Assembly (NCBI GenBank): GCA_016183935.1
Contig: JACPDR010000036.1
Location: 1-63,173 of the forward strand
Direction: 5' to 3'
Length of the DNA: 63,173 bases
Source of the DNA: Caulobacterales bacterium
GTDB lineage: Bacteria > Pseudomonadota > Alphaproteobacteria > Caulobacterales > Caulobacteraceae
The notes beneath the pieces were generated by a model, which saw only the letters and a program-made list of their open reading frames with translations, was not told where the DNA came from and did no database searches. Positions 1 to 10,195 of the stretch are shown here, one piece after another (within the stretch, counting starts at the first letter, position 1; the number at the start of each line of letters is the position of its first letter). The translations under genes were made by a program, and so were the position numbers.

Positions 1-253
1 CCAGCTGGCCGAGGACGAGGAGAAGTCGATCCGCATGGGCCTGCTCGAGGAGGCGATGCAGGAACTGACCGACCGCGAGAAGCACATCCTTACAGAACGC
101 CGTCTCAAGGACGATCCGGTGACCCTGGAAGAGCTTGCCGGACAGTACGGCGTCTCCCGCGAGCGTGTGCGGCAGATCGAGGTCCGCGCCTTCGAGAAAC
201 TTCAGAAGGCGATGCGGGCGGCCGCCGAAGAACGGAATCTGGTCGACGCCTGA
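1..253 (+). CDS. rpoH: RNA polymerase sigma-32 factor, C-terminal end (partial)
   Basis: The reading frame enters from the left edge and ends at TGA 251-253, so only about 83 C-terminal residues are present. They match sigma region 4: an ELTDREKHILTERRL stretch, then the region 4.2 helix-turn-helix with the GVSRERVRQIEVRAFEKL signature that contacts the -35 element. The spelling LTDREKHILTERRL with LKDDPVTLEEL is typical of alphaproteobacterial RpoH, the heat-shock sigma factor, rather than RpoD (a full rpoD lies at 59041-61035). Region 2 is outside the window, so the RpoH call rests on region 4 alone. Confidence 0.85.
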   Translation, partial: QLAEDEEKSIRMGLLEEAMQELTDREKHILTERRLKDDPVTLEELAGQYGVSRERVRQIEVRAFEKLQKAMRAAAEERNLVDA

Positions 254-263
254 GCCGTCGGGG

Positions 264-283
264 AAGGCCGGTCAACCGGCCTT
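264..283. terminator. shared hairpin between rpoH and the convergent receiver gene
   Basis: AAGGCCGG (264-271), loop TCAA, CCGGCCTT (276-283) form a perfect 8-bp stem. The loop contains the stop codon of the minus-strand gene. The T-rich flank on the plus side is CTTCTTC, so it probably ends rpoH transcription and may act in both directions. Confidence 0.7.
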
Positions 284-1078
284 CTTCATCGGTTCGGGCG
301 GCGCCATCGCCAGCAATGAGCCGATCGGCGCGGCCAGGGTTTCCTTCGTGGGCGGTCCGGACGCAAGCGTGACTTCCAGCGCGCCCACGGCCACCGCGAG
401 GCGTGAGTCCGAAACCTTCATGGCCAGCGATTTCAGCGTCGCCGCCTGCTCACGGATGGCCCGGACCGCCTGCATCGGATCACTGTGAAACTGGTCCAGG
501 GCGGCGGCGAGAATCCGCATGGCCTGGTCCTTGGCGGCCGCCATCGCCGCCGCACCGTTGGCTGGCTTGTCCGCCCTGCGCTTTCGGGCGCCCGCATATT
601 CGCCCGAGTTGAAGCGGCGACGGTCGGGGCCGATATAGCCGACCGCCTCGACCCAGTCGCGGGGTTTCAGGGCGACGTTCTCGACACGCTTGAACAGGTC
701 GGCGCTTGTGAAGGGCTTGCGGAGGAATTCGTGCACCCCGCTGTCACGGGCGCCGAGGATGGTGCTGGCGGTCGCATCGGCCGTGACCATGATGATCGGG
801 GCCCGGCGGCAGGCGAAACTCGAACGCCTTAACGCCCGCGCCAGCGACTCACCGTCGAGATTGTCCCCGTTCCGTTCGGTGAAGATGATTCCGGGCTCCA
901 GATCCGCCGCCGTCCTGATCGCGCGGGGTTCGCTGGATTCGACCACGATCTCGCCGCCCCCCATGCCTTTGACGATCTCGCTGAGCAGACGCGCGGCATG
1001 AGGGTTCGGATCCACGATCAGAACCCGCCTCAGCACCGGAGCCAGCTTCGCCAGCACACGAGGATCGACAGCAAACAA
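272..1078 (-). CDS. response-regulator receiver-like protein with Glu at the phospho-acceptor position
   Basis: 268 residues. Residues about 17-135 fold like a CheY receiver: VLIVDP at the start of strand 1, the conserved Thr in MVTA near 99, and the KPF lysine at 121. Aligning the strand-3 segment (GIIFTERNGDNLDG) with CheY places Glu68 where the phosphorylated Asp should be, so it probably cannot be phosphorylated there and may mimic the active state. Residues about 150-268 form an Ala-rich, probably helical tail of unknown function; no DNA-binding or enzymatic output domain is recognisable. It lies downstream of purA on the same strand, about 80 bp away, and converges on rpoH. Confidence 0.75.
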   Translation of the reverse strand: MFAVDPRVLAKLAPVLRRVLIVDPNPHAARLLSEIVKGMGGGEIVVESSEPRAIRTAADLEPGIIFTERNGDNLDGESLARALRRSSFACRRAPIIMVTADATASTILGARDSGVHEFLRKPFTSADLFKRVENVALKPRDWVEAVGYIGPDRRRFNSGEYAGARKRRADKPANGAAAMAAAKDQAMRILAAALDQFHSDPMQAVRAIREQAATLKSLAMKVSDSRLAVAVGALEVTLASGPPTKETLAAPIGSLLAMAPPEPMKKAG

Positions 1079-1161
1079 GACGCGGCCTCCAGACTAGGCC
1101 GACATCCCTAACCGTAGCCGGTTAAGGCCCGTTGAACGCTGGGATTGTCCGGACGCGGCCG

Positions 1162-2457
<1,296 letters not shown>

Positions 2458-2540
2458 GACGTTTCTCCGCTACCGGAATTTTCGGAATGCGGGCGCAGCC
2501 TATAGCGGGGGAATCGGGCGGTGTCGTCCCGATGGACGGA

Positions 2541-3692
2541 TTAATCCGTCAAGGCTGTCGCGAAGGCCCAGTCGAGCCACGGCGTCAGGGCTTCGATGTC
2601 TGCGCTGTCGACAGTGCAGCCACACCAGATGCGCAGGCCCGCCGGCGCATTGCGGTGGCTTTCGATGTCGAAGGCGGCACCCTCGGCCTCGACCAGCGCC
2701 TTCATCCGCGTCACCAGCGCCTGCCGCGCCGGCTCATCCAGCGCGGTCACGCGAGGATCGACGATCTTGAGGCAGACCGACGTGGTCGAGCGGGTCCCGG
2801 GGTCCTCAGCGAGATAGTCGATCCAGCCGGTCCGCCGGACCCAGGCGTCCAGGGCCGCCGCATTGGCCTCGGTCCGGGCGATCAGCGCCGGCAGCCCCCC
2901 CACCGACAGCCCCCATTCGACGCCGTCGATCCAGTCCTCGATCGTCCAGACCGAGAAGGTGTTGATCATCGAGCCCGAGGCCAGCGTCGGTTCGAATCCC
3001 TTGCCGTTGGTCAGTCGTAGAACCTTGGGGATCGGCCTGGGGGGCGTATAGCTGTCGAGCCGTTCGATCGCCCTCGGCGATAGCGCCGCGACGCCGAGGC
3101 CGGCCTCCCCGCCCAGAGCCTTCTGGAAACTGAAGGTCACCACGTCCAGCCTGTCCCAAGGCAGCGGCATGGCGAAGGCGGCCGAAGTGGCGTCGCAGAT
3201 AACGAGACCTTCCCGGTCCGCCGCGATCCAGTCGCCCTCCGGCGCCTTCACCCCGGAGGTGGTGCCATTCCACGGAAAGACGAGGTCCTTGGCGGGATCG
3301 ACCTTCGACACCTCGGGGAACCGGCCCCACGGTGCAGTGAGGATTTCGGGATCGAGCTTCAGGTGGTCGCGAAGGTCAGTGGCCCAGACCTGGCCGAAAT
3401 TCTCGAACGCCATCACCTGGACCGGCCGTTCGCCCAGCATCGACCACATCGCCGCCTCGACAGCTCCGGTGTCTGATCCCGGCACATAGACCAGCCGCCA
3501 ATCTTGCGGGACCTGTAACAGTTCCCGGGTGAGGCGGAGGCCGCGCGCGAACCGCTCGACGACCTCCGGAGCGCGGATGCCGCGGCCCAGCAATTCATGC
3601 GGGATGGCCTGGCTGGACCAGCCGGGCCGCTTGGCCGTCGGACCGGACGAGAACCAGGGCCGCGCGGGTTTGGCGTTCGGCTTTCCGCTCAT
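2541..3692 (-). CDS. serC: phosphoserine aminotransferase
   Basis: 383 residues. This PLP enzyme makes 3-phosphoserine from 3-phosphohydroxypyruvate in serine biosynthesis and can also serve in pyridoxine synthesis. The N-terminal FSSGPTAKRPGW segment, WNGTTSGVKAP and the PLP lysine in TFSFQKALGGEAG (Lys191) fit the longer alphaproteobacterial/archaeal-type SerC. Its ATG overlaps the stop of the upstream J-domain gene (ATGA), implying translational coupling. Its stop codon lies in a perfect 16-bp palindrome (2535-2550). The usual neighbour serA is not in this window. Confidence 0.93.
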   Translation of the reverse strand: MSGKPNAKPARPWFSSGPTAKRPGWSSQAIPHELLGRGIRAPEVVERFARGLRLTRELLQVPQDWRLVYVPGSDTGAVEAAMWSMLGERPVQVMAFENFGQVWATDLRDHLKLDPEILTAPWGRFPEVSKVDPAKDLVFPWNGTTSGVKAPEGDWIAADREGLVICDATSAAFAMPLPWDRLDVVTFSFQKALGGEAGLGVAALSPRAIERLDSYTPPRPIPKVLRLTNGKGFEPTLASGSMINTFSVWTIEDWIDGVEWGLSVGGLPALIARTEANAAALDAWVRRTGWIDYLAEDPGTRSTTSVCLKIVDPRVTALDEPARQALVTRMKALVEAEGAAFDIESHRNAPAGLRIWCGCTVDSADIEALTPWLDWAFATALTD

Positions 3693-4606
3693 CCGCCGCG
3701 CCGCGAGCTGTTCGCGCGCATCTCCTGCGCCAGCCTGGTCAGGCCCTCTTGCGGCTCTTCGGGCAGCAGGATCAGAAGCTTGGCCAGCAGATCGCCGCGT
3801 TTGCCGCCGACAAAGGCGCCCCGGCCCTTCAAACGCAGGATCTTGCCCGAGTTCGAGCCCGGCGGAATGGTCATGCTGACCGTGCCCTCGGGCGTCCGCA
3901 CCGGAACCTTGCCGCCCAGCACGGCGTCCGGCAGCGACACCGGCAGGTCCATGGTCAGGTCCGCGCCCTCGCGCTGGAACACCGGATGCGGCGCGATCTT
4001 CAGCGTGATCAAGGCATCGCCGGCCTCGCTTCGGCCGGACGCGCCAGGCGCGCCCTGTCCCCGCAGACGGATGGTCTGGCCCTCCGCCGCGCCCTTCGGA
4101 ATGGTCACGTCGAGCGTGCGGCCGTCCGAAAACTGGATGCGCCGGGTCGCACCCGCGATCGAATCCTCGAGGCTGATCTCGAGCGTCGCCTTGACGTCCT
4201 GCCCGCGCGAGGGAAAGCCGCCCCGAGACCCGCCGGCGCGCGCGCCGCCGAACATGCCGCCGAACAGTTCGTCCAGGTCGATGTTCTCGAAGCCGCCCCG
4301 CTGAGACCCGCCCTGGCCGAAAGGATGTCCGCCGGGACCGCCCCTCGCGCCGCCACCGCCGCCGAACCCGCGAAACTGCTCGCGCCCGTCGGCGTCGATC
4401 TCGCCCCGATCGAACCTCGCCCGCTTCTCGGCGTCCCCCAACAGGTCGAACGCCGCCGTTACGCGCTTGAAGCGTTCGTCGGCCTCGCGATTGCCGGGAT
4501 TCTTGTCGGGATGGAGCTCCTTGGCGAGCTTGCGGAACGCCTTCTTGATCTCGTCCGCGCTCGCGCCCCTCGAAACGCCCAGTTCCTTGTAGGGATCGCC
4601 CGCCAC
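3689..4606 (-). CDS. DnaJ C-domain co-chaperone (CbpA-like)
   Basis: 305 residues. The N-terminal J domain (about 4-68) has the HPD tripeptide at 32-34 that stimulates DnaK ATPase. A Gly-rich linker (about 75-120, with FGGGGGARGGPGG and FGGMFGG) leads into two C-terminal substrate-binding beta domains (about 135-285). The Cys-rich zinc-finger domain of true DnaJ is absent, making this a type II (CbpA-like) co-chaperone. It heads the serC unit and overlaps it by 4 bp. The 100 bp separating it from the GTA cluster holds no gene. Confidence 0.9.
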   Translation of the reverse strand: MAGDPYKELGVSRGASADEIKKAFRKLAKELHPDKNPGNREADERFKRVTAAFDLLGDAEKRARFDRGEIDADGREQFRGFGGGGGARGGPGGHPFGQGGSQRGGFENIDLDELFGGMFGGARAGGSRGGFPSRGQDVKATLEISLEDSIAGATRRIQFSDGRTLDVTIPKGAAEGQTIRLRGQGAPGASGRSEAGDALITLKIAPHPVFQREGADLTMDLPVSLPDAVLGGKVPVRTPEGTVSMTIPPGSNSGKILRLKGRGAFVGGKRGDLLAKLLILLPEEPQEGLTRLAQEMRANSSRRGG

Positions 4607-4706
4607 GTTCGAGTCCGCTCCTGCCGCATCAAGTCCGATCCGTCAGTTAGGGCATTCGCATCACAGCGCAAAGCCGCGCGCCTCAAATCTCCTCGCGACC
4701 GAGGGA

Positions 4707-7700
4707 TCAGCCGAGCCTGATGCGGGCCTCGAGGCCCCAACCGTAACCGTCGCCCCACTGCGCCACCGCCGCTTCGGCGTCGTCCAAGCCATCCGGAAAG
4801 TCCAGCCCGAGACTGGCGGCGGAACAGGTCGCCATCGCCACGTTGACCTCGATTGTGCGGACCGGGACCTCCGCGTCCAGGAGCCTGATCCGGAACCGCG
4901 ACGGATCCGGGGCCGCCGGCTCCCCGTCCCAGCGGTCGCCGTCGAGTCGGGATCGCGCCACCCAGGTCAGGTCGATGGCGCCGTCGCCCCGCACGAGACG
5001 CCGGAGGTGAGCCGGACTCCGCGGCCGGTCATGCACGCCGCTCGTCGTAAAGACAGTCTCGCTGACGCCGGCTCCGCCGGCGGGCATCCCCACCGCACCG
5101 GCCCGCCAGATCAACGGCAGGCCGCGTTCGCCCGCCGGAGATTGCATCCGTTCCAGCCCGGTCCCCAGGAACACCGCGAGCGCGCCGCTTTCCGCCCCCG
5201 CCGCCGTCGCCCGCTCCGTCCCCTGCTGCCCCCGCAGCAGACCGGTCAGGCGCCACAGGTCGCCCCCGACCATTTCTGCTGTCCTGAACTGAACGATCTC
5301 CCAGCCCTGGGCCGTCTCGACAGCGAGGGTGTTGCCGCCGGCCAGCACGGCCGGCGACGACAGGCTCTCCGGCGCCCGACCCTCGATCCGGATGTCGAGA
5401 AAATTGGCCTCGTCCCAGCGATTCCGCACGCCCGACTTCAACCCCGTGACCAAGGCGCCGACGGTTGCGGGTTCATCCACATCGCCACGGGTGGTGAGAC
5501 TTGCTGCGTCCGGGCCGGCGAACACCCGCATCGGCCGCCACGGATCAGCTGCGACGACCGCGATGGGCCGAGCGTCGCCCTCGGCGCTGAGCAGCGGGGG
5601 CAGATCCATGATCCGGAGAAGCGGCGCGCCCGTCGCGGCCACGGGTTCGCCCCGGATCGGAACGCTGTCATCCTCGCCCACCCGGACAGCCGACGCGACC
5701 TCAAGTACGACGGACGGCGTTTCATCCCCGTCGAACCGCGCCACTCGCCAATCCCGGTCGTCACCTTCGACCGAAACGGTATCTCCCGGTTCGAGCCGCA
5801 TCGATTCCAACGGACCGGGCGCGATCGTGAGATGCTCTTCGCACCCGGCTTCTAGAGCGCGCGCCGCCGCGCCCCGCGCCAGGGCCTTTGAGCAAACAGC
5901 GGGCAGGTCCAGATCGATCCCGCCACCCTCGCCGACGGTCCGCACCACCGCCGAGCCGGTCTGGTAGTCGGCGGCGCCGTCGATGAACCGCACCCGCGCC
6001 GCGCCCGGCTGGCCTTCGAGCACCCGGTCCGCCCGGACGCCGCCGCCCTCCGCCGGCAGAGCCATCGCCTCTGGAGTCAGGAGCAGCGCGGCCGGCTCCT
6101 TCCCGATGACCGAGACCCGGCCGCCCCGTTCCGCCGCGACCATCCCGAGCCCCGCCAACAACGGCTCGAGCGCATCGCGCGTCCGCATGGGCCGATCGAT
6201 GACGTAACCCTGCACCTCTCCTCCGGCCGTTCCGATCTCGAACTGCGTCTCGAGCAGGCCGCCCCGTCTCAGTATCTCGGCGATCAGGTCGCGGGTCTCG
6301 CCGTGTAGTCGGCCGTTCAGCCAGTGTCCGGTCCGCCACGCCGGCGCATCAGCCCAGACCTCTGACCGCGCGGGAAAGACGGGCCATGGCCGGGCGTCCC
6401 AGCACCAGGCGTCAGCGGCCTCCAGCATCGGGCCGCCATAGACCGGAGAGACGGGATTGTTCGCCGGGTTGCTGAAATGGCTCAAAACCGCCTCCAGCGC
6501 CCGCCGCTGCATCCGGTCGTCACGGGCTCCGGTCGAGAACGGCGGCAAGCCGCCCTCGGCGCTCTTCGGATCCTGGAACAGGTTCGGCGCATTGCCGCCC
6601 CGGTCCACCGCAGGACAACCGAACTCGGTCAGCCGGATCGGCTTCATGCCCGGAACCCAGGCCGTGGCCGTCGCGGCCCGCAGGCCGCCGGGACGGTCAT
6701 GGTGAAGGTGCGACCACCACCCCTTCAGGTCCTTGGACCGAAACACCCAATCCTCGCCATGTGCCGTATCGACGATCGGCGTGCGCGTCTGCGAGGCCCG
6801 GTCCGCCGGCGAGGCGTAGAACCAGTCGAACCCTTCGCCGCCCGCGACCTGCGCCGCCAGCCCGGTCGGATCGTCGGGACCGGTGAACACGTCCGCGTCC
6901 ACACCACCGCCTCCACTCCGCCAGTCCCCAAGCGGCGGATACCAGTCGATGCCCACGTAATCGATGTTCGGATCAGCCCACAGAGGGTCGAGGTGAAAGG
7001 CCACGTCCGACCCCGCGTGGAACCCGAAATACTCGGACCAGTCGGCCGCGTACGACAGGTTCATGCCCTGCCCGACCACGGCGCGGCATTCCGCGGCCAG
7101 CGACCGGAACGCTTCGACCGCCGGGAATCCGCCCTCGGCGTCGCGGGTCCAGGTCAGGCCCCGCATCTCGGACCCGATCAGCAGTCCGTTCGCGCCGGTC
7201 TCCGCCGCCAGCGCCGCATAGTGCAGCGCCAGCCGCCTCAAGCCCCAGCCGTTGGCCTCGCCAAAGGCCGCCGCTACATCCGCGCCCGCCGCCGCGCCGT
7301 CCTCGCCCCGAATCCGGCCGCGCCACCGATAGGCCGCCTGTTCAACGCCGCCGTAGGGATCCGGGCGGCCGTTGCCCGGCGGCACGTCCATGAACACAAA
7401 CGGATACAGCGTCACCCCCAGGCCCCGCGCCTTCAGATCGGCCACCGCCTGCCGCACGCTCTGGTCCGAGGGCGTGCCGCCGTAGGCCGGGCCGCCGCCG
7501 CTCTGCGAGATCAGGTGCGCCTCGGCCCGGCCGAGGCCCGCGACGGACCAGTGGATCGGCTCGGTCGGCTTGTCTTTGCGCTCCACCCCCGGCCGGATCG
7601 TGAGATGCCCCGCCCTGAGATCGTCGCCGAACCAGCCGATCACGAGGCTGACCCGCTTCAGGTTCGGAACCTGGGCCTGCAGCTGGTCCAGCGACACGGC

Positions 7701-8429
7701 CAGATCGGTCCGGCCGTCGCCGGCGTGCAGGTTCTCGGGCGTGGTCCGCGTCAGCCCCTCGCGCCGCATCACCGGCTCGGTCGCCAGCACGAACTCTCCC
7801 GCGCCGGGGATCAGGCACACGCCTTCCAGTTGCTCTTCCAGCCGGGCCTCCGCGCTCCGCGGCCGCCGGAACACCTCGAACGCCAGCTGGGGCGGCCGAT
7901 TGCCATACGACCCCAGCGGCAGGTCCTCGAACACGACATAGGCCGTTCCACGATACGCCGGCGCATCCGCCTCCACAGCCTCGATCAACGGGTCCGGCGT
8001 CTGGGCGTCCGCGCCCTGATGCAGCCGCATCGTCACGCCGGTCATGTCCATGGGCTGCCCGTCAGCCCACACGCGGCCGATGCCGTCGATCGGCCCTTCG
8101 CACAGAGCGACGGCGAAGCTGAGCGAGTAGGCGTACTCGACGGTGCGCGGCCCGCCCTTGCCGGCGGAGGAGGTGTTGCGGCCCTCGAGAAACCGGGCCG
8201 CCCAGATCACCTGCCCGGTGACGCGCGCCCGGCCGAACACGCACGCCACCGGCGCGCCTTCGGCCGCGCCCTGCAGCGCCAGGGTGGTCAGCCTCGGCCC
8301 CTTCTGGCGCGCCGGTTCCAGCCCGGCGACCAGTTCCCGGTCCAGCATGCCGCCGAGTGTCGCGCCGAGGATACGGCCCACGCCGCCGCCAACGACTCCG
8401 CCGATGCCGCCCAGCACCACCTGCGCCAT
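4707..8429 (-). CDS. GTA host-interaction (megatron) protein, gp15-like
   Basis: 1240 residues, close to the roughly 1300 of the Rhodobacter GTA gp15 family. In GTAs this protein forms the distal tail part that contacts the recipient cell. The N-terminal Gly-rich hydrophobic stretch and VACVFGRARVTGQVIW resemble tail-fibre/hub proteins. A TIM-barrel glycosidase-like domain spans about 330-660, with FVFMDVPPGN, IGSEMRGLTW, DYVGIDWYPP and IRLTEFGCPA; the two conserved Glu (SEM, TEF) fit a glycosidase site. The region about 700-950 looks like the phage-tail_3 domain. Last gene of the GTA run; its start overlaps the gp14 stop by one base (TGATG). Confidence 0.92.
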   Translation of the reverse strand: MAQVVLGGIGGVVGGGVGRILGATLGGMLDRELVAGLEPARQKGPRLTTLALQGAAEGAPVACVFGRARVTGQVIWAARFLEGRNTSSAGKGGPRTVEYAYSLSFAVALCEGPIDGIGRVWADGQPMDMTGVTMRLHQGADAQTPDPLIEAVEADAPAYRGTAYVVFEDLPLGSYGNRPPQLAFEVFRRPRSAEARLEEQLEGVCLIPGAGEFVLATEPVMRREGLTRTTPENLHAGDGRTDLAVSLDQLQAQVPNLKRVSLVIGWFGDDLRAGHLTIRPGVERKDKPTEPIHWSVAGLGRAEAHLISQSGGGPAYGGTPSDQSVRQAVADLKARGLGVTLYPFVFMDVPPGNGRPDPYGGVEQAAYRWRGRIRGEDGAAAGADVAAAFGEANGWGLRRLALHYAALAAETGANGLLIGSEMRGLTWTRDAEGGFPAVEAFRSLAAECRAVVGQGMNLSYAADWSEYFGFHAGSDVAFHLDPLWADPNIDYVGIDWYPPLGDWRSGGGGVDADVFTGPDDPTGLAAQVAGGEGFDWFYASPADRASQTRTPIVDTAHGEDWVFRSKDLKGWWSHLHHDRPGGLRAATATAWVPGMKPIRLTEFGCPAVDRGGNAPNLFQDPKSAEGGLPPFSTGARDDRMQRRALEAVLSHFSNPANNPVSPVYGGPMLEAADAWCWDARPWPVFPARSEVWADAPAWRTGHWLNGRLHGETRDLIAEILRRGGLLETQFEIGTAGGEVQGYVIDRPMRTRDALEPLLAGLGMVAAERGGRVSVIGKEPAALLLTPEAMALPAEGGGVRADRVLEGQPGAARVRFIDGAADYQTGSAVVRTVGEGGGIDLDLPAVCSKALARGAAARALEAGCEEHLTIAPGPLESMRLEPGDTVSVEGDDRDWRVARFDGDETPSVVLEVASAVRVGEDDSVPIRGEPVAATGAPLLRIMDLPPLLSAEGDARPIAVVAADPWRPMRVFAGPDAASLTTRGDVDEPATVGALVTGLKSGVRNRWDEANFLDIRIEGRAPESLSSPAVLAGGNTLAVETAQGWEIVQFRTAEMVGGDLWRLTGLLRGQQGTERATAAGAESGALAVFLGTGLERMQSPAGERGLPLIWRAGAVGMPAGGAGVSETVFTTSGVHDRPRSPAHLRRLVRGDGAIDLTWVARSRLDGDRWDGEPAAPDPSRFRIRLLDAEVPVRTIEVNVAMATCSAASLGLDFPDGLDDAEAAVAQWGDGYGWGLEARIRLG

Positions 8430-8893
8430 CAGCCGATCTCCCCCTCAGGTTCGTCCGATGGCCAGGCGAACGCCGCCACCAGCCGTCGCCGCCACCATGA
8501 CCCTATCCAGCTTTCCACCACCGCCCGTCCCCAGTAGGCGTGGATCATGCGCGGCTCGGCGTCGCCCGAAAGCGCTCCTTCGCTCATGATGGCGCAGTGC
8601 TTGACCGGACATCCCGGCGCCATGCGGAACAGCAGCACATCGCCCGCGCTGGCCCGCTCGGACGGGATCTCCTTCAGCCAGCGTCGCGCCGCCTGCAGCA
8701 GCGCTTCCTCGCCGCCGACCTCGGCCCAGTCCGGACGATACGGCGGCGTCGGCCCCGGCTCGTCGCCGAACAGGTCCCGCCATACGCCGCGCACCAGCCC
8801 CAGGCAATCGGCGCCGTGGCCCCGCAGGCTGGCCTGATGCCGATAGGGGGTGCCCAGCCAGGCGCGGGCCGCCGCCACCGCTCGCGCCCTCAT
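8429..8893 (-). CDS. GTA NlpC/P60 peptidase, gp14-like
   Basis: 154 residues from the ATG at 8893, chosen because it overlaps the gp13 stop (ATGA) and gives MRARAVAAARAWLGTPYRHQ, the normal NlpC/P60 N-terminus. Catalytic Cys30 is in GADCLGLVRG, His99 in PVKHCAIM, and His118 may be the third residue. GTA/phage proteins of this kind cut peptidoglycan peptide cross-links so the tail can cross the cell wall. The frame stays open upstream, but that part is antisense-like and lies inside gp13. Confidence 0.92.
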   Translation of the reverse strand: MRARAVAAARAWLGTPYRHQASLRGHGADCLGLVRGVWRDLFGDEPGPTPPYRPDWAEVGGEEALLQAARRWLKEIPSERASAGDVLLFRMAPGCPVKHCAIMSEGALSGDAEPRMIHAYWGRAVVESWIGSWWRRRLVAAFAWPSDEPEGEIG

Positions 8894-9543
8894 CGCCGGC
8901 TGCCGCCGTCGTTGCGTCCGCCCTGCAACGGCGCCGCTGTCAGAAAGTCGTCGCCCGGAATATCCGGGAAGCCCTGGAAATTGGCGGCGTTGCCGAAGGT
9001 CGCGATACAGGTCGTCCAGCGCTTGTCGCAGCTGACGCCCGGGAAGTTCGCAAGATCGACCTTGCACCGCGCGTCACCCAGCCGGGCGTCGCACTCCCGG
9101 CCATAGGTGCGCCCGACCACCCGCTCCAGCGCCGCCAGCGGCCCCTCCAGTTCGGCGGTGAAGCCGTCGCCGGCGCGCCGGATGCGCGCCAACCGCGCCA
9201 CCCACAACCGCACCTTCAGGTCCGGCCGCCTCCAGTCGACCCGCCACAGCGCCACCTCGGCCCGGTCGTACAGACCGGCGGCGATTTCGGCCTCGCTGAT
9301 GGCCTCATCGTCCAGAACGCCCGCCACAGCCGCCGATCCGCACCCAAGGCCGACCGCGCTTTCCGCCGCGCCGACGGTCCACCCGCTGGCCGCCCGGCAG
9401 GGAACGCCCTCCACCACCAGATCGCGATCATGATCCGTGAAACCCAGTTCAACGCCGTCGGCCCGTTTCAGCACCCAGGCGTGGCACAGCGTCGACGCCC
9501 CGCTCTCGACGCGCGCCGCCAGTTCGTCCGGTATCTGGCGCAT
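8890..9543 (-). CDS. GTA baseplate hub protein, gp13-like (DUF2163 + BR0599)
   Basis: 217 residues. The N-terminal DUF2163-type domain (about 1-145) begins with a LAARVESGASTLCHAWVL segment and has FTDHDRD. The C-terminal BR0599-type domain (about 147-200) contains four Cys at 151, 160, 172 and 179 in the GRECDARLGDARC...SCDKRWTTC region. The matching cysteines in Rhodobacter GTA hold an iron-sulfur cluster in the hub, so the same is likely here. Its stop overlaps the gp14 start; gp12 ends 3 bp upstream. Confidence 0.92.
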   Translation of the reverse strand: MRQIPDELAARVESGASTLCHAWVLKRADGVELGFTDHDRDLVVEGVPCRAASGWTVGAAESAVGLGCGSAAVAGVLDDEAISEAEIAAGLYDRAEVALWRVDWRRPDLKVRLWVARLARIRRAGDGFTAELEGPLAALERVVGRTYGRECDARLGDARCKVDLANFPGVSCDKRWTTCIATFGNAANFQGFPDIPGDDFLTAAPLQGGRNDGGSRR

Positions 9544-9546
9544 GCT

Positions 9547-10176
9547 TCAGACCCTCACCTCGATCAGGGGAACGGCCGCCATGCGCCCGGCCGCGAAGCT
9601 CTCCAGCGTCACGTCGATCCGGTCTGCATCGAAGCGGACCGGCACATCGAACTCGAACCCGGCGGTGACCGCCGCCCCGGCCGCCGGCGGCGCCGTCAGG
9701 GTGACGACGCCGATCGCCGGGTCGACCTCGAAGGCCGACGGGTCCACCTCGTCGCCGTCGATCGCGACCCTCACGCTCCCGGCGACGGGCTTGTGAATCC
9801 GGCGATCCCACGACGCCTCGCCCTCGCCATGCCCCTTGCTCAACTCGAAGGTGGCGAGGACCCCGTCGCCCACGCCCAGGCTCTGGTCCAGCGGCGTGAT
9901 CGCCCCGCTCGGCGCGCAAGACCTGAAGTCGGCGAAATCCCGGAACCGGAACCCGTACAGCCGCCCCTGTCGCGCCTCGAAGAAGGCCGTCAGGGCCGCC
10001 ATGTCATCCAGCGACCTCAGATTGGCGCCGATCAGATAGCGCCGCCGCCCCTGCGCCCACGGCGTCGACCGCCGTTCGAAACCCGAGCCCAGCGTGACGA
10101 TCTCGGTGCGCCGCTCGACGCCGCCGGTCGACCCGAACGCCAGGCGCGCGGGCAGCCTCACCTCGTGAAAGGCCAT
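9547..10176 (-). CDS. GTA distal tail/baseplate protein, gp12-like (DUF2460)
   Basis: 209 residues from the ATG at 10176, giving MAFHEVRLPARLAFGSTGG. A GGAGAAG ribosome site precedes this ATG, while the longer open frame upstream reads as low-complexity Arg-rich shadow. DUF2460 hallmarks: ERRTEIVTLGSGFERR, RRRYLIGANLRSLDDM and FFEARQGRLYGFRFRDFADF. In the GTA particle this family joins the tail tube to the baseplate hub. It starts 19 bp after gp11, one of the few non-overlapping junctions in the tail section. Confidence 0.92.
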   Translation of the reverse strand: MAFHEVRLPARLAFGSTGGVERRTEIVTLGSGFERRSTPWAQGRRRYLIGANLRSLDDMAALTAFFEARQGRLYGFRFRDFADFRSCAPSGAITPLDQSLGVGDGVLATFELSKGHGEGEASWDRRIHKPVAGSVRVAIDGDEVDPSAFEVDPAIGVVTLTAPPAAGAAVTAGFEFDVPVRFDADRIDVTLESFAAGRMAAVPLIEVRV

Positions 10177-10195
10177 TGATCTTCTCCGGAAATGC

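Noticed and set aside
6477..8537. 686-codon plus-strand open frame across the GTA gp15 gene
   Set aside because: Arg/Pro/His-rich antisense shadow; gp15 on the minus strand is unambiguous.
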